DNA from: Candidatus Saccharimonadota bacterium
GTDB lineage: Bacteria > Eremiobacterota > Xenobia > Xenobiales > Xenobiaceae
Direction: 5' to 3'
DNA length: 5,235 nucleotides
NCBI GenBank assembly: GCA_004554425.1
Contig: SFMI01000119.1
Location: 1-5,235, forward strand
The position numbers and the translations under genes are program-made. Below, one piece after another: positions 1 to 4,841 of this stretch (the first letter of the stretch is position 1; each line of letters opens with the position of its first letter). The notes beneath the pieces were generated by a model. That model saw only the letters and a list, made by a program, of their open reading frames with translations, was not told the origin of the DNA and searched no databases.

Positions 1-118
1 TTAGATAGCGATACTTAAGGAATAAAAGTCGGAGGGGTAACCCGTTACCACGACTGGGCAGTTACAAGCCCATTACCTTTAGGTGATGGGTAGTTGACAG
101 GTAATTCTGCCTAAACTA
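1..118 (+). ncRNA. Structured element with 5S rRNA-like blocks (tentative)
   Basis: No reading frame of note lies here, but the sequence is strongly self-complementary. CCCATTACC (69-77) can pair with GGTGATGGG (82-90), nine pairs including one G-U. TAGTT (91-95) can pair with AACTA (114-118), TTAG (1-4) with CTAA (111-114), and CCC (41-43) with GGG (56-58) around a 12-nt loop. Short blocks occur in the same order as in bacterial 5S rRNA: GATAGCG at 4, GGAGGGG at 31, ACCCGTTACCA at 40, AGTTACAAGCCC at 60 and GATGGGTAGTTG at 85. Against a normal 5S, there are about 20 extra bases after the first block, the helix V region is missing, and the usual helix II is hard to draw. It could be a divergent or decayed 5S gene, another small RNA, or a leader element of the kinase gene. 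The left end may lie outside the window. Confidence 0.25.
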
Positions 119-122
119 ACAA
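94..122 (+). promoter_or_regulatory. Possible sigma-70 type promoter
   Basis: TTGACA at 94-99 matches the -35 consensus exactly. A 17-base spacer leads to TAACAA at 117-122, which matches only three of six positions of the -10 consensus. It lies inside the structured stretch and would start a kinase transcript near 130, just before the 167-201 hairpin. The -10 is poor, so this could be chance. Confidence 0.2.
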
Positions 123-149
123 AACATTTAATCATTAAAACGGTTTTTT
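121..149 (+). terminator. AT-rich hairpin with T-tract, possible terminator
   Basis: AAAAC (121-125) can pair with GTTTT (143-147), and TTTAA (127-131) with TTAAA (135-139) inside it, leaving a small internal loop. A run of six T (144-149) ends the structure. It would end a transcript covering the structured 1-118 element, or act as an attenuator ahead of the kinase gene. The stem is almost all A-T, so its strength is doubtful. Confidence 0.3.
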
Positions 150-166
150 GCTATTCATGTCGAAGT

Positions 167-201
167 AAGTCAGCGAGGCTTTTAGTGAGCTTTGCTGGCT
201 T
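167..201 (+). promoter_or_regulatory. 15-bp leader hairpin upstream of the nucleoside kinase
   Basis: Bases 167-181 pair without interruption with 187-201 around a 5-nt loop (182-186). Four of the 15 pairs are G-U on the + strand (170/198, 175/193, 177/191, 181/187). On the - strand these would be A-C mismatches, so the structure fits a + strand RNA. Only TTT follows the stem, so it is not a classical terminator. It ends 21 bases before the Shine-Dalgarno site and may be a leader element controlling the kinase or stabilising its mRNA. Confidence 0.45.
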
Positions 202-234
202 TAAGGAAGATATTAATTTTGTAAGGATATTTTA

Positions 235-1902
235 ATGACTGAAGAGTACATAAACATTATCGTCAACAATGAAGTAATGAGCATCGTCCCCAAGACAACT
301 GTGGGCGAAGCGTTGCATGCCGACAAGAACCCAGAAATTATCGGCGGTTTGATAAGCAATGATGTAGTGGGACTCAATACTACACTAAGTGTACCCGTCA
401 ATCTTTATCCAGTCTTCCGCAATAGTAGAGAAGGTCGCCAAATCTTTAACCGTACTTGTTCTCTTTTACTGGACTATATTTTAGCTGTTCACTTTAAAAA
501 TTACCATTTCCAGGTAGGACAAGCTTTTAACCAAGGTTGCTACTACGAATTAGTTGGCACAGAAGAAGGCATCTCTGAAGAGGTAGACTTCGTTAAGTTA
601 GCTGAAGAAATTGATAAGGCCGTCGGTGAAGCTATTGTTTCAGACTTAAAGTTCACCACCAAGATACACAATGTAGAAACGGCCTGCGTCCTTCTCAATG
701 ATCGCAGCGGTTCTATGATTCGTCTCTTAGAGACTTGGCCCTACTCTCAAGTGCCGATAGCCAGTTTAAACCATTTCCATGTAATCCAATACGGTCCCAT
801 TGCCCCGTCTACCAGCTATTGCAAAGGCATTCGCATTTCAGCCTATGAGAAAGGCATCTTCCTCCAGTTTAATAGCAAGCAAGCTACGCCTCCAATGCCT
901 AATTCAAACATGCGTTTATTCTCAGCCTATAGAGAAAACCGCAATTGGAACAAGATGATTGGTGTGGCTACGGTTGGTGATCTTAATGAAGCAATTTTAA
1001 ATGGTCGTATCAATGATATTATTCGCATTCAAGAAGGCTTGCACGAAAAGAAGATCATTCAAATTGCCGATCAAATTGCCGAGCGCAAGAATAAGTTACG
1101 CCTTATTTGTATAGCCGGCCCTTCATCCTCTGGCAAAACGACCTTCCTTAAACGTCTTTCCGTTCAACTCAGAGTGGCCGGCCTCGATCCTGTTACGATC
1201 AGCTTAGACGATTACTATCGCAATATTGAAGATCGTCCCATGGATGAGCATGGCAATATCGACTATGAGGCTCTGGAGTGCTTAGATATTCCTTTATTAA
1301 CAGAGCATTTGCAAATTTTAGCCGATGGCGGCAAAGTTATGGCTCCACGCTACGACTTTGAAGCCGGAAAGCGAGCTCCAGCTAGTAAATCTATTCCTTT
1401 GCAACTCAATGACAATCAGATATTGCTCATTGAAGGCATTCATGGACTCAATCCAGCTATTGCCGACGCTGTACCGACTAGTGCTCGCTTCCGCATCTTT
1501 GTCAGTGCTTTAACTCAGCTCATTATAGACGAGCATACGCGCATTCCCACTTCCGATGCTCGTTTGCTGCGTCGTCTCGTGCGTGATCGCCGCTACAGAG
1601 GAACATCCGCTGCCGATACTATAGATCGTTGGCCCAGTGTCCGTCGCGGTGAGCAACGCAACATCTTCCCCTTCCAAGAGAATTGCGACGTTATGTTCAA
1701 CTCGGCTTTAGTGTACGAAACAGCTGTTTTAAAAACTTTTGCTTGGCGCTACTTGTTAGAGGTACCTCGCAATTCACCAGCTAGAGTCAGAGCTCAACCG
1801 TTGTTGCGCTTCTTGGATTTGTTCGTGCCAATTTTCCCCGACGATATTCCTTCTAATTCGCTGTTGCGCGAATTTATCGGTGGTTCTAATTTCGCTTATT
1901 AA
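235..1902 (+). CDS. TGS-domain nucleoside kinase (uridine kinase-like)
   Basis: This 555-residue protein belongs to the long family in which an N-terminal half resembling the TGS and second additional domains of threonyl-tRNA synthetase is joined to a uridine kinase-like P-loop domain. It probably phosphorylates a nucleoside with ATP or GTP in cytosolic nucleotide salvage; the exact substrate cannot be read from sequence. The TGS-like part spans about 1-60 and the synthetase-like part about 70-215. The kinase domain has Walker A GPSSSGKT (295-302), SLDDYY (323-328), PRYDF (371-375), LLIEGIHGLNP (397-407), an arginine-rich lid region (435-456) and FPFQENCDVMFNSA (478-491). The C-terminus LLREFIGGSNFAY is typical, so the gene looks full length; plain uridine kinases are only about 210 residues. 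The start is ATG, with AAGGA at 223-227 seven bases upstream. A terminator follows at 1969-2005, so it appears monocistronic or last in its transcript. The SAD-type zinc histidines are not evident. Confidence 0.93.
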   Translation: MTEEYINIIVNNEVMSIVPKTTVGEALHADKNPEIIGGLISNDVVGLNTTLSVPVNLYPVFRNSREGRQIFNRTCSLLLDYILAVHFKNYHFQVGQAFNQGCYYELVGTEEGISEEVDFVKLAEEIDKAVGEAIVSDLKFTTKIHNVETACVLLNDRSGSMIRLLETWPYSQVPIASLNHFHVIQYGPIAPSTSYCKGIRISAYEKGIFLQFNSKQATPPMPNSNMRLFSAYRENRNWNKMIGVATVGDLNEAILNGRINDIIRIQEGLHEKKIIQIADQIAERKNKLRLICIAGPSSSGKTTFLKRLSVQLRVAGLDPVTISLDDYYRNIEDRPMDEHGNIDYEALECLDIPLLTEHLQILADGGKVMAPRYDFEAGKRAPASKSIPLQLNDNQILLIEGIHGLNPAIADAVPTSARFRIFVSALTQLIIDEHTRIPTSDARLLRRLVRDRRYRGTSAADTIDRWPSVRRGEQRNIFPFQENCDVMFNSALVYETAVLKTFAWRYLLEVPRNSPARVRAQPLLRFLDLFVPIFPDDIPSNSLLREFIGGSNFAY

Positions 1903-1912
1903 GTCTATAGAC
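1903..1912. repeat. 10-bp perfect palindrome after the kinase stop codon
   Basis: GTCTATAGAC immediately follows the TAA stop. It is a perfect palindrome with no loop, so as RNA it would fold poorly. It may be chance or a protein-binding site. No second copy is obvious in the window. Confidence 0.3.
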
Positions 1913-1921
1913 AACGTATTC

Positions 1922-1955
1922 GATATAGGTATTTTCTATAATAAATGTCTATATC
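1922..1955 (+). other. 13-bp AT-rich hairpin in the kinase 3' region
   Basis: Bases 1922-1934 pair with 1943-1955 around an 8-nt loop, with two G-U pairs (1929/1948 and 1930/1947) that exist only in + strand RNA. It lies between the kinase stop codon and the terminator hairpin. No T-tract follows, so it is more likely a 3'-UTR stem than a second terminator. Confidence 0.4.
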
Positions 1956-1968
1956 AATAACTTTATAG

Positions 1969-2005
1969 AAACGTCGATTTCTTAAATGAAGTCGATGTTT
2001 TTTTT
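1969..2005 (+). terminator. Intrinsic terminator of the nucleoside kinase gene
   Basis: AAACGTCGATTTC (1969-1981) pairs over all 13 positions with GAAGTCGATGTTT (1988-2000) around the loop TTAAAT. A run of eight T spans 1998-2005. The two G-U pairs (1973/1996 and 1978/1991) work only in + strand RNA, and only that strand has the T-tract downstream. This is a classic Rho-independent terminator 66 bases after the kinase stop codon. Confidence 0.85.
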
Positions 2006-2013
2006 AGTGCATA

Positions 2014-2061
2014 AAAGGAAAGGCGCTTTTTCCAAAGTTTTGGAAAAAGCGCCTTTCCTTT
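2014..2061. terminator. Perfect 23-bp inverted repeat, probable terminator of the pilT operon
   Basis: Bases 2014-2036 are exactly complementary to 2039-2061, with only GT between the arms. The core GGAAAGGCGCTTTTTCC arm is much more GC-rich than its surroundings. The repeat starts 24 bases after the end of the pilT operon on the - strand, where a hairpin terminator is expected. Either direction has only a short T run (TTTT leftward, TTT rightward). It can fold from either strand, so it may insulate both convergent transcripts or act as an mRNA-protecting 3' stem. Confidence 0.65.
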
Positions 2062-2085
2062 ATCAATATATATCAGTATACCAAA

Positions 2086-3201
2086 CTACATTTCTTCTTC
2101 CGGTAAGATAGAAGCAGCAGCGTCCTCTTCAGGATCGACCAAACCAGCACGACTCAATACACCACGGTCAATACAATGATCAAAAGCCGTCTTAGTATCA
2201 ATCCAGCCGCTCTTACAAAGTTCAATTAAGTGGCTATCCATCGATTGCATACCTTCCTCAGCTCCCATATGGATAAAGGAAGGAATCATCGCTGATTTAG
2301 CTTCACGAATCAAACCGGCAATACCGAAGTTGACCAACATAACTTCTTGCACAGCGACACGTCCTTTACGGTCGCGAGTACGCAACAACTGTTGAGCAAT
2401 TACAGCTTTAAGAGACTGAGAAAGCATCTGACGAATCTGTTCCTGTTCTTCGGCAGGGAATACATCAATAATACGATCTACAGTACGGGCGGCTGAGTTG
2501 GTGTGCAAAGTACCAAACACTAAGTGGCCAGTTTCAGCAGCTCGAATGGCTTCGGAAATAGTTTCCAAGTCACGCATCTCTCCCAGCAGAATGATATCGG
2601 GAGATTCACGCAAAGAAGCACGTAAAGCTTGGTTGAAGCTCCTAGCATGAGTACCGATTTCGCGTTGCTGAATCATTGATTTATCGGATTTGTGTACAAA
2701 TTCGATAGGGTCTTCGATAGTAATAATATGTTTACGTCTGGTACGGTTAATATGGTTGACGATAGCTGCCAAAGTAGTCGATTTTCCGGAACCAGTAGGG
2801 CCAGTTACTACCACCAAACCTTTATCGAAACGAGCGATATTATTGACGATAGGAGGCAAATTCAAATCATCAAAAGTAGGAATACGGTTAGGAATAATAC
2901 GGAAAACTCCACCCATACCGCGACTTTGCAGCAAGAAGTTGACACGGAATCGGGCCATGCCTTCAACTTCATAAGAGAAGTCTACGCTACCTGTATCGAG
3001 GAACTCTTGGGAAAGACGTTCTGACAGAATCGGCAAAAGAATATCTTCAGTTTGCGTACTCTCCAAAGGAGGCTCTTCTAAAAATTTTATATCGCCATTG
3101 ATACGTACTGCAGGCGGAGCGCCGGCTTCAAGGTGAAGGTCGGAGCCACCGTAATCGAGTACGACTTGCAAATAACTTTCAAGAATTGGGCTAGCACTCA
3201 T
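2086..3201 (-). CDS. pilT: Type IV pilus retraction ATPase PilT (second of tandem pair)
   Basis: This 371-residue protein is a PilT-family hexameric AAA-like secretion ATPase that depolymerises the type IV pilus at the cytoplasmic side of the inner membrane. The N-terminal PAS-like domain (about 1-105) carries the typical SDLHLEAG (20-27). The motor core has Walker A GPTGSGKS (134-141), the Asp box TIEDPIEFVH (161-170), Walker B with GEMRD (207-211) and the His box ETGHLVFGTLHT (223-234). The retraction motif AIRNLIRE appears as GIAGLIRE (293-300), keeping LIRE but losing the central RN. GMQSMDSHL (317-325) is also family-typical. The acidic tail (356-371) extends slightly beyond a minimal PilT. 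It follows the paralogous gene by one base, so the two are surely co-transcribed. The ATG is the only reasonable start, because a TAG stop lies in frame nine bases upstream. AAGGAG at 3216-3221 is 14 bases away, rather far, so translational coupling is likely. Confidence 0.95.
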   Translation of the reverse strand: MSASPILESYLQVVLDYGGSDLHLEAGAPPAVRINGDIKFLEEPPLESTQTEDILLPILSERLSQEFLDTGSVDFSYEVEGMARFRVNFLLQSRGMGGVFRIIPNRIPTFDDLNLPPIVNNIARFDKGLVVVTGPTGSGKSTTLAAIVNHINRTRRKHIITIEDPIEFVHKSDKSMIQQREIGTHARSFNQALRASLRESPDIILLGEMRDLETISEAIRAAETGHLVFGTLHTNSAARTVDRIIDVFPAEEQEQIRQMLSQSLKAVIAQQLLRTRDRKGRVAVQEVMLVNFGIAGLIREAKSAMIPSFIHMGAEEGMQSMDSHLIELCKSGWIDTKTAFDHCIDRGVLSRAGLVDPEEDAAASILPEEEM

Positions 3202-3202
3202 C

Positions 3203-4285
3203 TTATTCTAAGTAGCTCCTTATCGCATTTACAAAAGTATTCTTGTCAATAGCACGATCCAAAGCTTCGTGAGGATCGATCTGGTGGCTCTCTACCAATT
3301 CCAAGAGAGAGTTATCCATCAAGCGCATGCCTTGTTTGGCTCCTGTCTGGATAGCAGAGTTGACTTGGTGAAGTTTGGCTTCGCGAATAAGTGTACTGAT
3401 AGCGCTGTTGCATATCATCAGCTCGGTAGCCACCACACGACTGTTTCCGTCAATACGAGGAATAAGTTGCTGTGAAAGTACACCGCGCAACGATTCTGCT
3501 AACATAACTCGAACCTGAGATTGACGAGAAGGCGGGAAAACGTTAACCGCACGGTTGATAGTTTGGGCAGCAGATAAAGTATGCAAAGTACCCAACACCA
3601 AGTGGCCGGTTTCAGCTGCGGTAATAGCCAACTGGATGGTATCCAAGTCACGCAACTCACCTACCAAAATTACGTCAGGGTCTTCACGCAAAGCCGAACG
3701 AAGAGCGGAACTAAAGGACTCTACGTGCGTACCGACCTGTCGCTGAATAACCATGCACTTATTGACAGGATAAACAAATTCGATAGGATCTTCGATGGTA
3801 ATTACGTGCAACGGACGTGTATTGTTAATATGATTTACCAAAGAAGCCAACGTGGTAGTTTTACCAGAACCGGTAGGGCCAGTTACCAAGACTAAGCCTT
3901 GATGGAAATCGATAAGCTTCATAACTTCTTTGGGAAGCAAAAGCTCATTAGGCGTAGGAATTTGTACGGGAATAGTACGTAATACGATACTTAAACCGTA
4001 GCGCTGATAAAAAGCGCAACCACGGAAACGGCGAACGCCAAAACCTGGTAAACGAGCCTCATAGGCGTAGTCAATGTCCTGTTCTTCTTCTAAACGCTCA
4101 AAGTCAGCCTCACTAACGAAACGGCGAACAATACTTTCAACCTCTTGAGGGGTGCTTTCCGGCATATCTAGCGGCTGAAGCGAACCATTTACTCGCAAGG
4201 TGGGAGCATGACCAGAAGTAATAAACAAGTCGGAGCCATTCTTGGTAAGCAGCTCCAGCAGCATTCCATCAATGTTTATCCCCAA
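3203..4285 (-). CDS. pilT: PilT-family type IV pilus ATPase (first of tandem pair)
   Basis: This 360-residue paralogue of the next gene is a second PilT-type motor ATPase. It has GSDLFITSGHAP (17-28) in the N-terminal domain, Walker A GPTGSGKT (136-143), the Asp box TIEDPIEFVY (163-172), Walker B with GELRD (209-213), the His box ETGHLVLGTLHT (225-236), and AISTLIRE (295-302) in place of AIRNLIRE. All catalytic motifs are present, so it is probably active. It could act as the main retraction motor or as a PilU-like accessory; sequence alone does not decide, and neither PilB nor PilC is in the window. The start is TTG: GGAGGA (4291-4296) sits five bases upstream, and an in-frame TAG at 4310-4312 excludes a longer form. 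The first in-frame ATG is codon 8, too far from the Shine-Dalgarno site. It ends one base before the downstream pilT start, so it leads the operon. Confidence 0.93.
   Translation of the reverse strand: MGINIDGMLLELLTKNGSDLFITSGHAPTLRVNGSLQPLDMPESTPQEVESIVRRFVSEADFERLEEEQDIDYAYEARLPGFGVRRFRGCAFYQRYGLSIVLRTIPVQIPTPNELLLPKEVMKLIDFHQGLVLVTGPTGSGKTTTLASLVNHINNTRPLHVITIEDPIEFVYPVNKCMVIQRQVGTHVESFSSALRSALREDPDVILVGELRDLDTIQLAITAAETGHLVLGTLHTLSAAQTINRAVNVFPPSRQSQVRVMLAESLRGVLSQQLIPRIDGNSRVVATELMICNSAISTLIREAKLHQVNSAIQTGAKQGMRLMDNSLLELVESHQIDPHEALDRAIDKNTFVNAIRSYLE
3216..3221 (-). promoter_or_regulatory. Ribosome binding site of the second pilT gene
   Basis: On the - strand this reads AAGGAG and lies inside the last codons of the upstream pilT gene. 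The 14-base gap to the ATG at 3201 is longer than usual. Ribosomes finishing the upstream gene at 3203 stop one base from this start, so re-initiation probably helps. Confidence 0.55.
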
Positions 4286-4289
4286 CTGA

Positions 4290-4327
4290 ATCCTCCAAAC
4301 TAAAAGCGCCTAAAATTAGCTCAGGAT
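4290..4327 (-). promoter_or_regulatory. Leader hairpin covering the Shine-Dalgarno site of the pilT operon
   Basis: In the - strand RNA, ATCCT (from 4327-4323) pairs with AGGAT (from 4294-4290), which is part of the GGAGGA ribosome site. Inside it, AGCTAA (4321-4316) pairs with TTAGTT (4303-4298), including one G-U pair that exists only on the - strand. The 12-nt loop is 4304-4315. The stem of 11 pairs has a 1x3 internal loop. It could hold down translation of the TTG-started first gene. Stability is modest and no ligand or regulator is evident. Confidence 0.4.
4291..4296 (-). promoter_or_regulatory. Ribosome binding site that fixes the TTG start
   Basis: On the - strand this reads GGAGGA, a near-perfect Shine-Dalgarno sequence, five bases before the TTG at 4285-4283. 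It is 26 bases from the first in-frame ATG, which therefore is not the likely start. Confidence 0.8.
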
Positions 4328-4368
4328 AGCCCAAAACTAAAACAGGCGCACAATGAAACTTTTGGCAT

Positions 4369-4391
4369 TCCTCGGCCCTAAGAACTGAGGA
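4369..4391 (+). other. 7-bp hairpin in the divergent intergenic region
   Basis: TCCTCGG (4369-4375) pairs with CTGAGGA (4385-4391) around a 9-nt loop. One pair (4374/4386) is G-U on the + strand and would be a mismatch on the - strand. On its own such a stem may be chance. Confidence 0.25.
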
Positions 4392-4412
4392 TTTTCAGGA
4401 AATAAAAAGCGT

Positions 4413-4492
4413 TTGTAGGCTGTCATTATTTCCCAAGGAACATGCCCGGAGTCCCTTGTCCACATCTTCGTAGGTGAAGCTTGAGCCTATAA
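4413..4492 (+). ncRNA. Possible three-way-junction RNA fold
   Basis: TTGTAGGCT (4413-4421) pairs over nine positions with AGCCTATAA (4484-4492), one pair being G-U on the + strand. Inside lie two small hairpins: CAAGG/CCTTG (4434-4438 with 4454-4458) and CTTC/GAAG (4466-4469 with 4476-4479). Together they make an 80-nt three-way junction, a size and layout seen in riboswitch aptamers and small RNAs. I recognise no known riboswitch motif. The inner stems are short, so chance remains possible. Confidence 0.25.
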
Positions 4493-4577
4493 CCTTATAT
4501 GAGCATACACAAATCGAGAGCTCAGTAAAGAATTATTGGAGCTGCACCTTAAAAACAAATTACACAGCGTCGGAAAA

Positions 4578-4624
4578 TTTAGTCTTTCCTTGAGCCCCGA
4601 TTTCAGCAGGGAGGAAAGAGTAAA
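4578..4624 (+). other. Long imperfect stem in the divergent intergenic region
   Basis: Bases 4578-4591 pair with 4611-4624 at 13 of 14 positions; the only mismatch is G4582/G4620, and 4591/4611 is T-G. The 19-base interior (4592-4610) holds CCC and GG that might extend the fold. It is the strongest stem in the 4297-4841 region. No T-tract follows, so it is not a terminator. Confidence 0.35.
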
Positions 4625-4639
4625 GAACCGAACACCCCT

Positions 4640-4658
4640 GAGCAACTTCGACTTGCTC
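4640..4658. other. Small perfect hairpin GAGCAA/TTGCTC
   Basis: GAGCAA (4640-4645) pairs with TTGCTC (4653-4658) around the 7-nt loop CTTCGAC. The loop recalls a tRNA T-loop, but the stem offset and the surroundings do not fit a tRNA. It lies 15 bases after the longer stem at 4578-4624. Confidence 0.25.
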
Positions 4659-4713
4659 TTCAAAAGGCCTTCCTTGTATAGTGTAGAATGGAAAGGGCGA
4701 AACTGAAGGTCTG

Positions 4714-4795
4714 ATGCATTTTTGTACCGGTATAAGAGGCAAGCCATACAAGAAAAAAACGCCTTCAATAAAGGATTTGCCTTTGTCAAATGCAT
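4714..4795 (+). other. Nested stems upstream of the PRC-barrel gene
   Basis: ATGCATTT (4714-4721) pairs exactly with AAATGCAT (4788-4795). Inside, 4735-4743 pairs with 4776-4784 over nine positions, two of them G-U on the + strand (4736/4783 and 4743/4776), and CCTT/AAGG (4762-4765 with 4771-4774) forms a tip. The block ends 46 bases before the PRC-barrel start codon and may be a 5' leader structure of that gene or the 3' part of a small RNA. Confidence 0.35.
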
Positions 4796-4824
4796 AAATT
4801 CTTATTTTTGTGTAAACATCTACG

Positions 4825-4830
4825 AAAGGA
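4825..4830 (+). promoter_or_regulatory. Ribosome binding site of the PRC-barrel gene
   Basis: AAAGGA lies 11 bases before the ATG at 4842. The spacing is slightly long but no closer purine-rich site exists. It supports the ATG at 4842 over the ATG at codon 12. Confidence 0.6.
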
Positions 4831-4841
4831 ATATTTTTATT

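Larger units (their letters stand above)
4297..4841. other. Divergent intergenic region without a convincing gene
   Basis: This stretch between the pilT operon and the PRC-barrel gene is unusually long for an otherwise compact window. I see no protein gene in it: all three + frames have stops, and the longest - frame (4795 to 4487) lacks a ribosome site and resembles nothing I know. It must carry the promoters of both flanking transcripts, but no match to -35 and -10 boxes at good spacing stands out. It contains several stems, listed separately. Where G-U pairs are present outside the pilT leader hairpin, they mostly favour a + strand RNA. It could hold an undescribed small RNA, a long 5' leader of the PRC-barrel gene, or the remains of a decayed gene. 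Confidence 0.5.

Noticed and set aside
213..401. Minus-strand frame of 62 codons over the kinase start
   Set aside because: It is antisense to the conserved N-terminus of the kinase and has no independent support.
2690..3895. Several + strand frames of 60-110 codons inside the pilT genes
   Set aside because: They are antisense shadows of well-conserved ATPase coding sequence and have no ribosome sites or motifs of their own.
4353..4388. Short + frame encoding MKLLAFLGPKN then stop
   Set aside because: It recalls the start of some CRISPR-associated CARF-family proteins, but stops after 11 codons, lacks a good ribosome site, and the following frame is broken several times. Probably chance.
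4286..4500. c-di-GMP riboswitch upstream of the pilT operon
   Set aside because: Expected because pilus genes are often so controlled, but the conserved class I and class II core motifs are not present on either strand.
4430..4560. Resemblance to 6S RNA (CATGCCCGGAGTCC, CTTGAGCCTATA)
   Set aside because: Only short stretches recall 6S RNA from memory, and the required long central-bubble hairpin cannot be drawn.
4487..4795. Minus-strand frame of 102 codons in the divergent intergenic region
   Set aside because: No Shine-Dalgarno sequence precedes its ATG, the product is rich in Leu, Ser and Phe without recognisable motifs, and it lies over stems. A real but unknown small gene cannot be fully excluded.
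4503..4841. Open stretch in the same frame as the PRC-barrel gene upstream of its ATG
   Set aside because: It has an in-frame TGA at 4704, no suitable start codon with a ribosome site, and no recognisable protein similarity. The ATG at 4842 has its own ribosome site.
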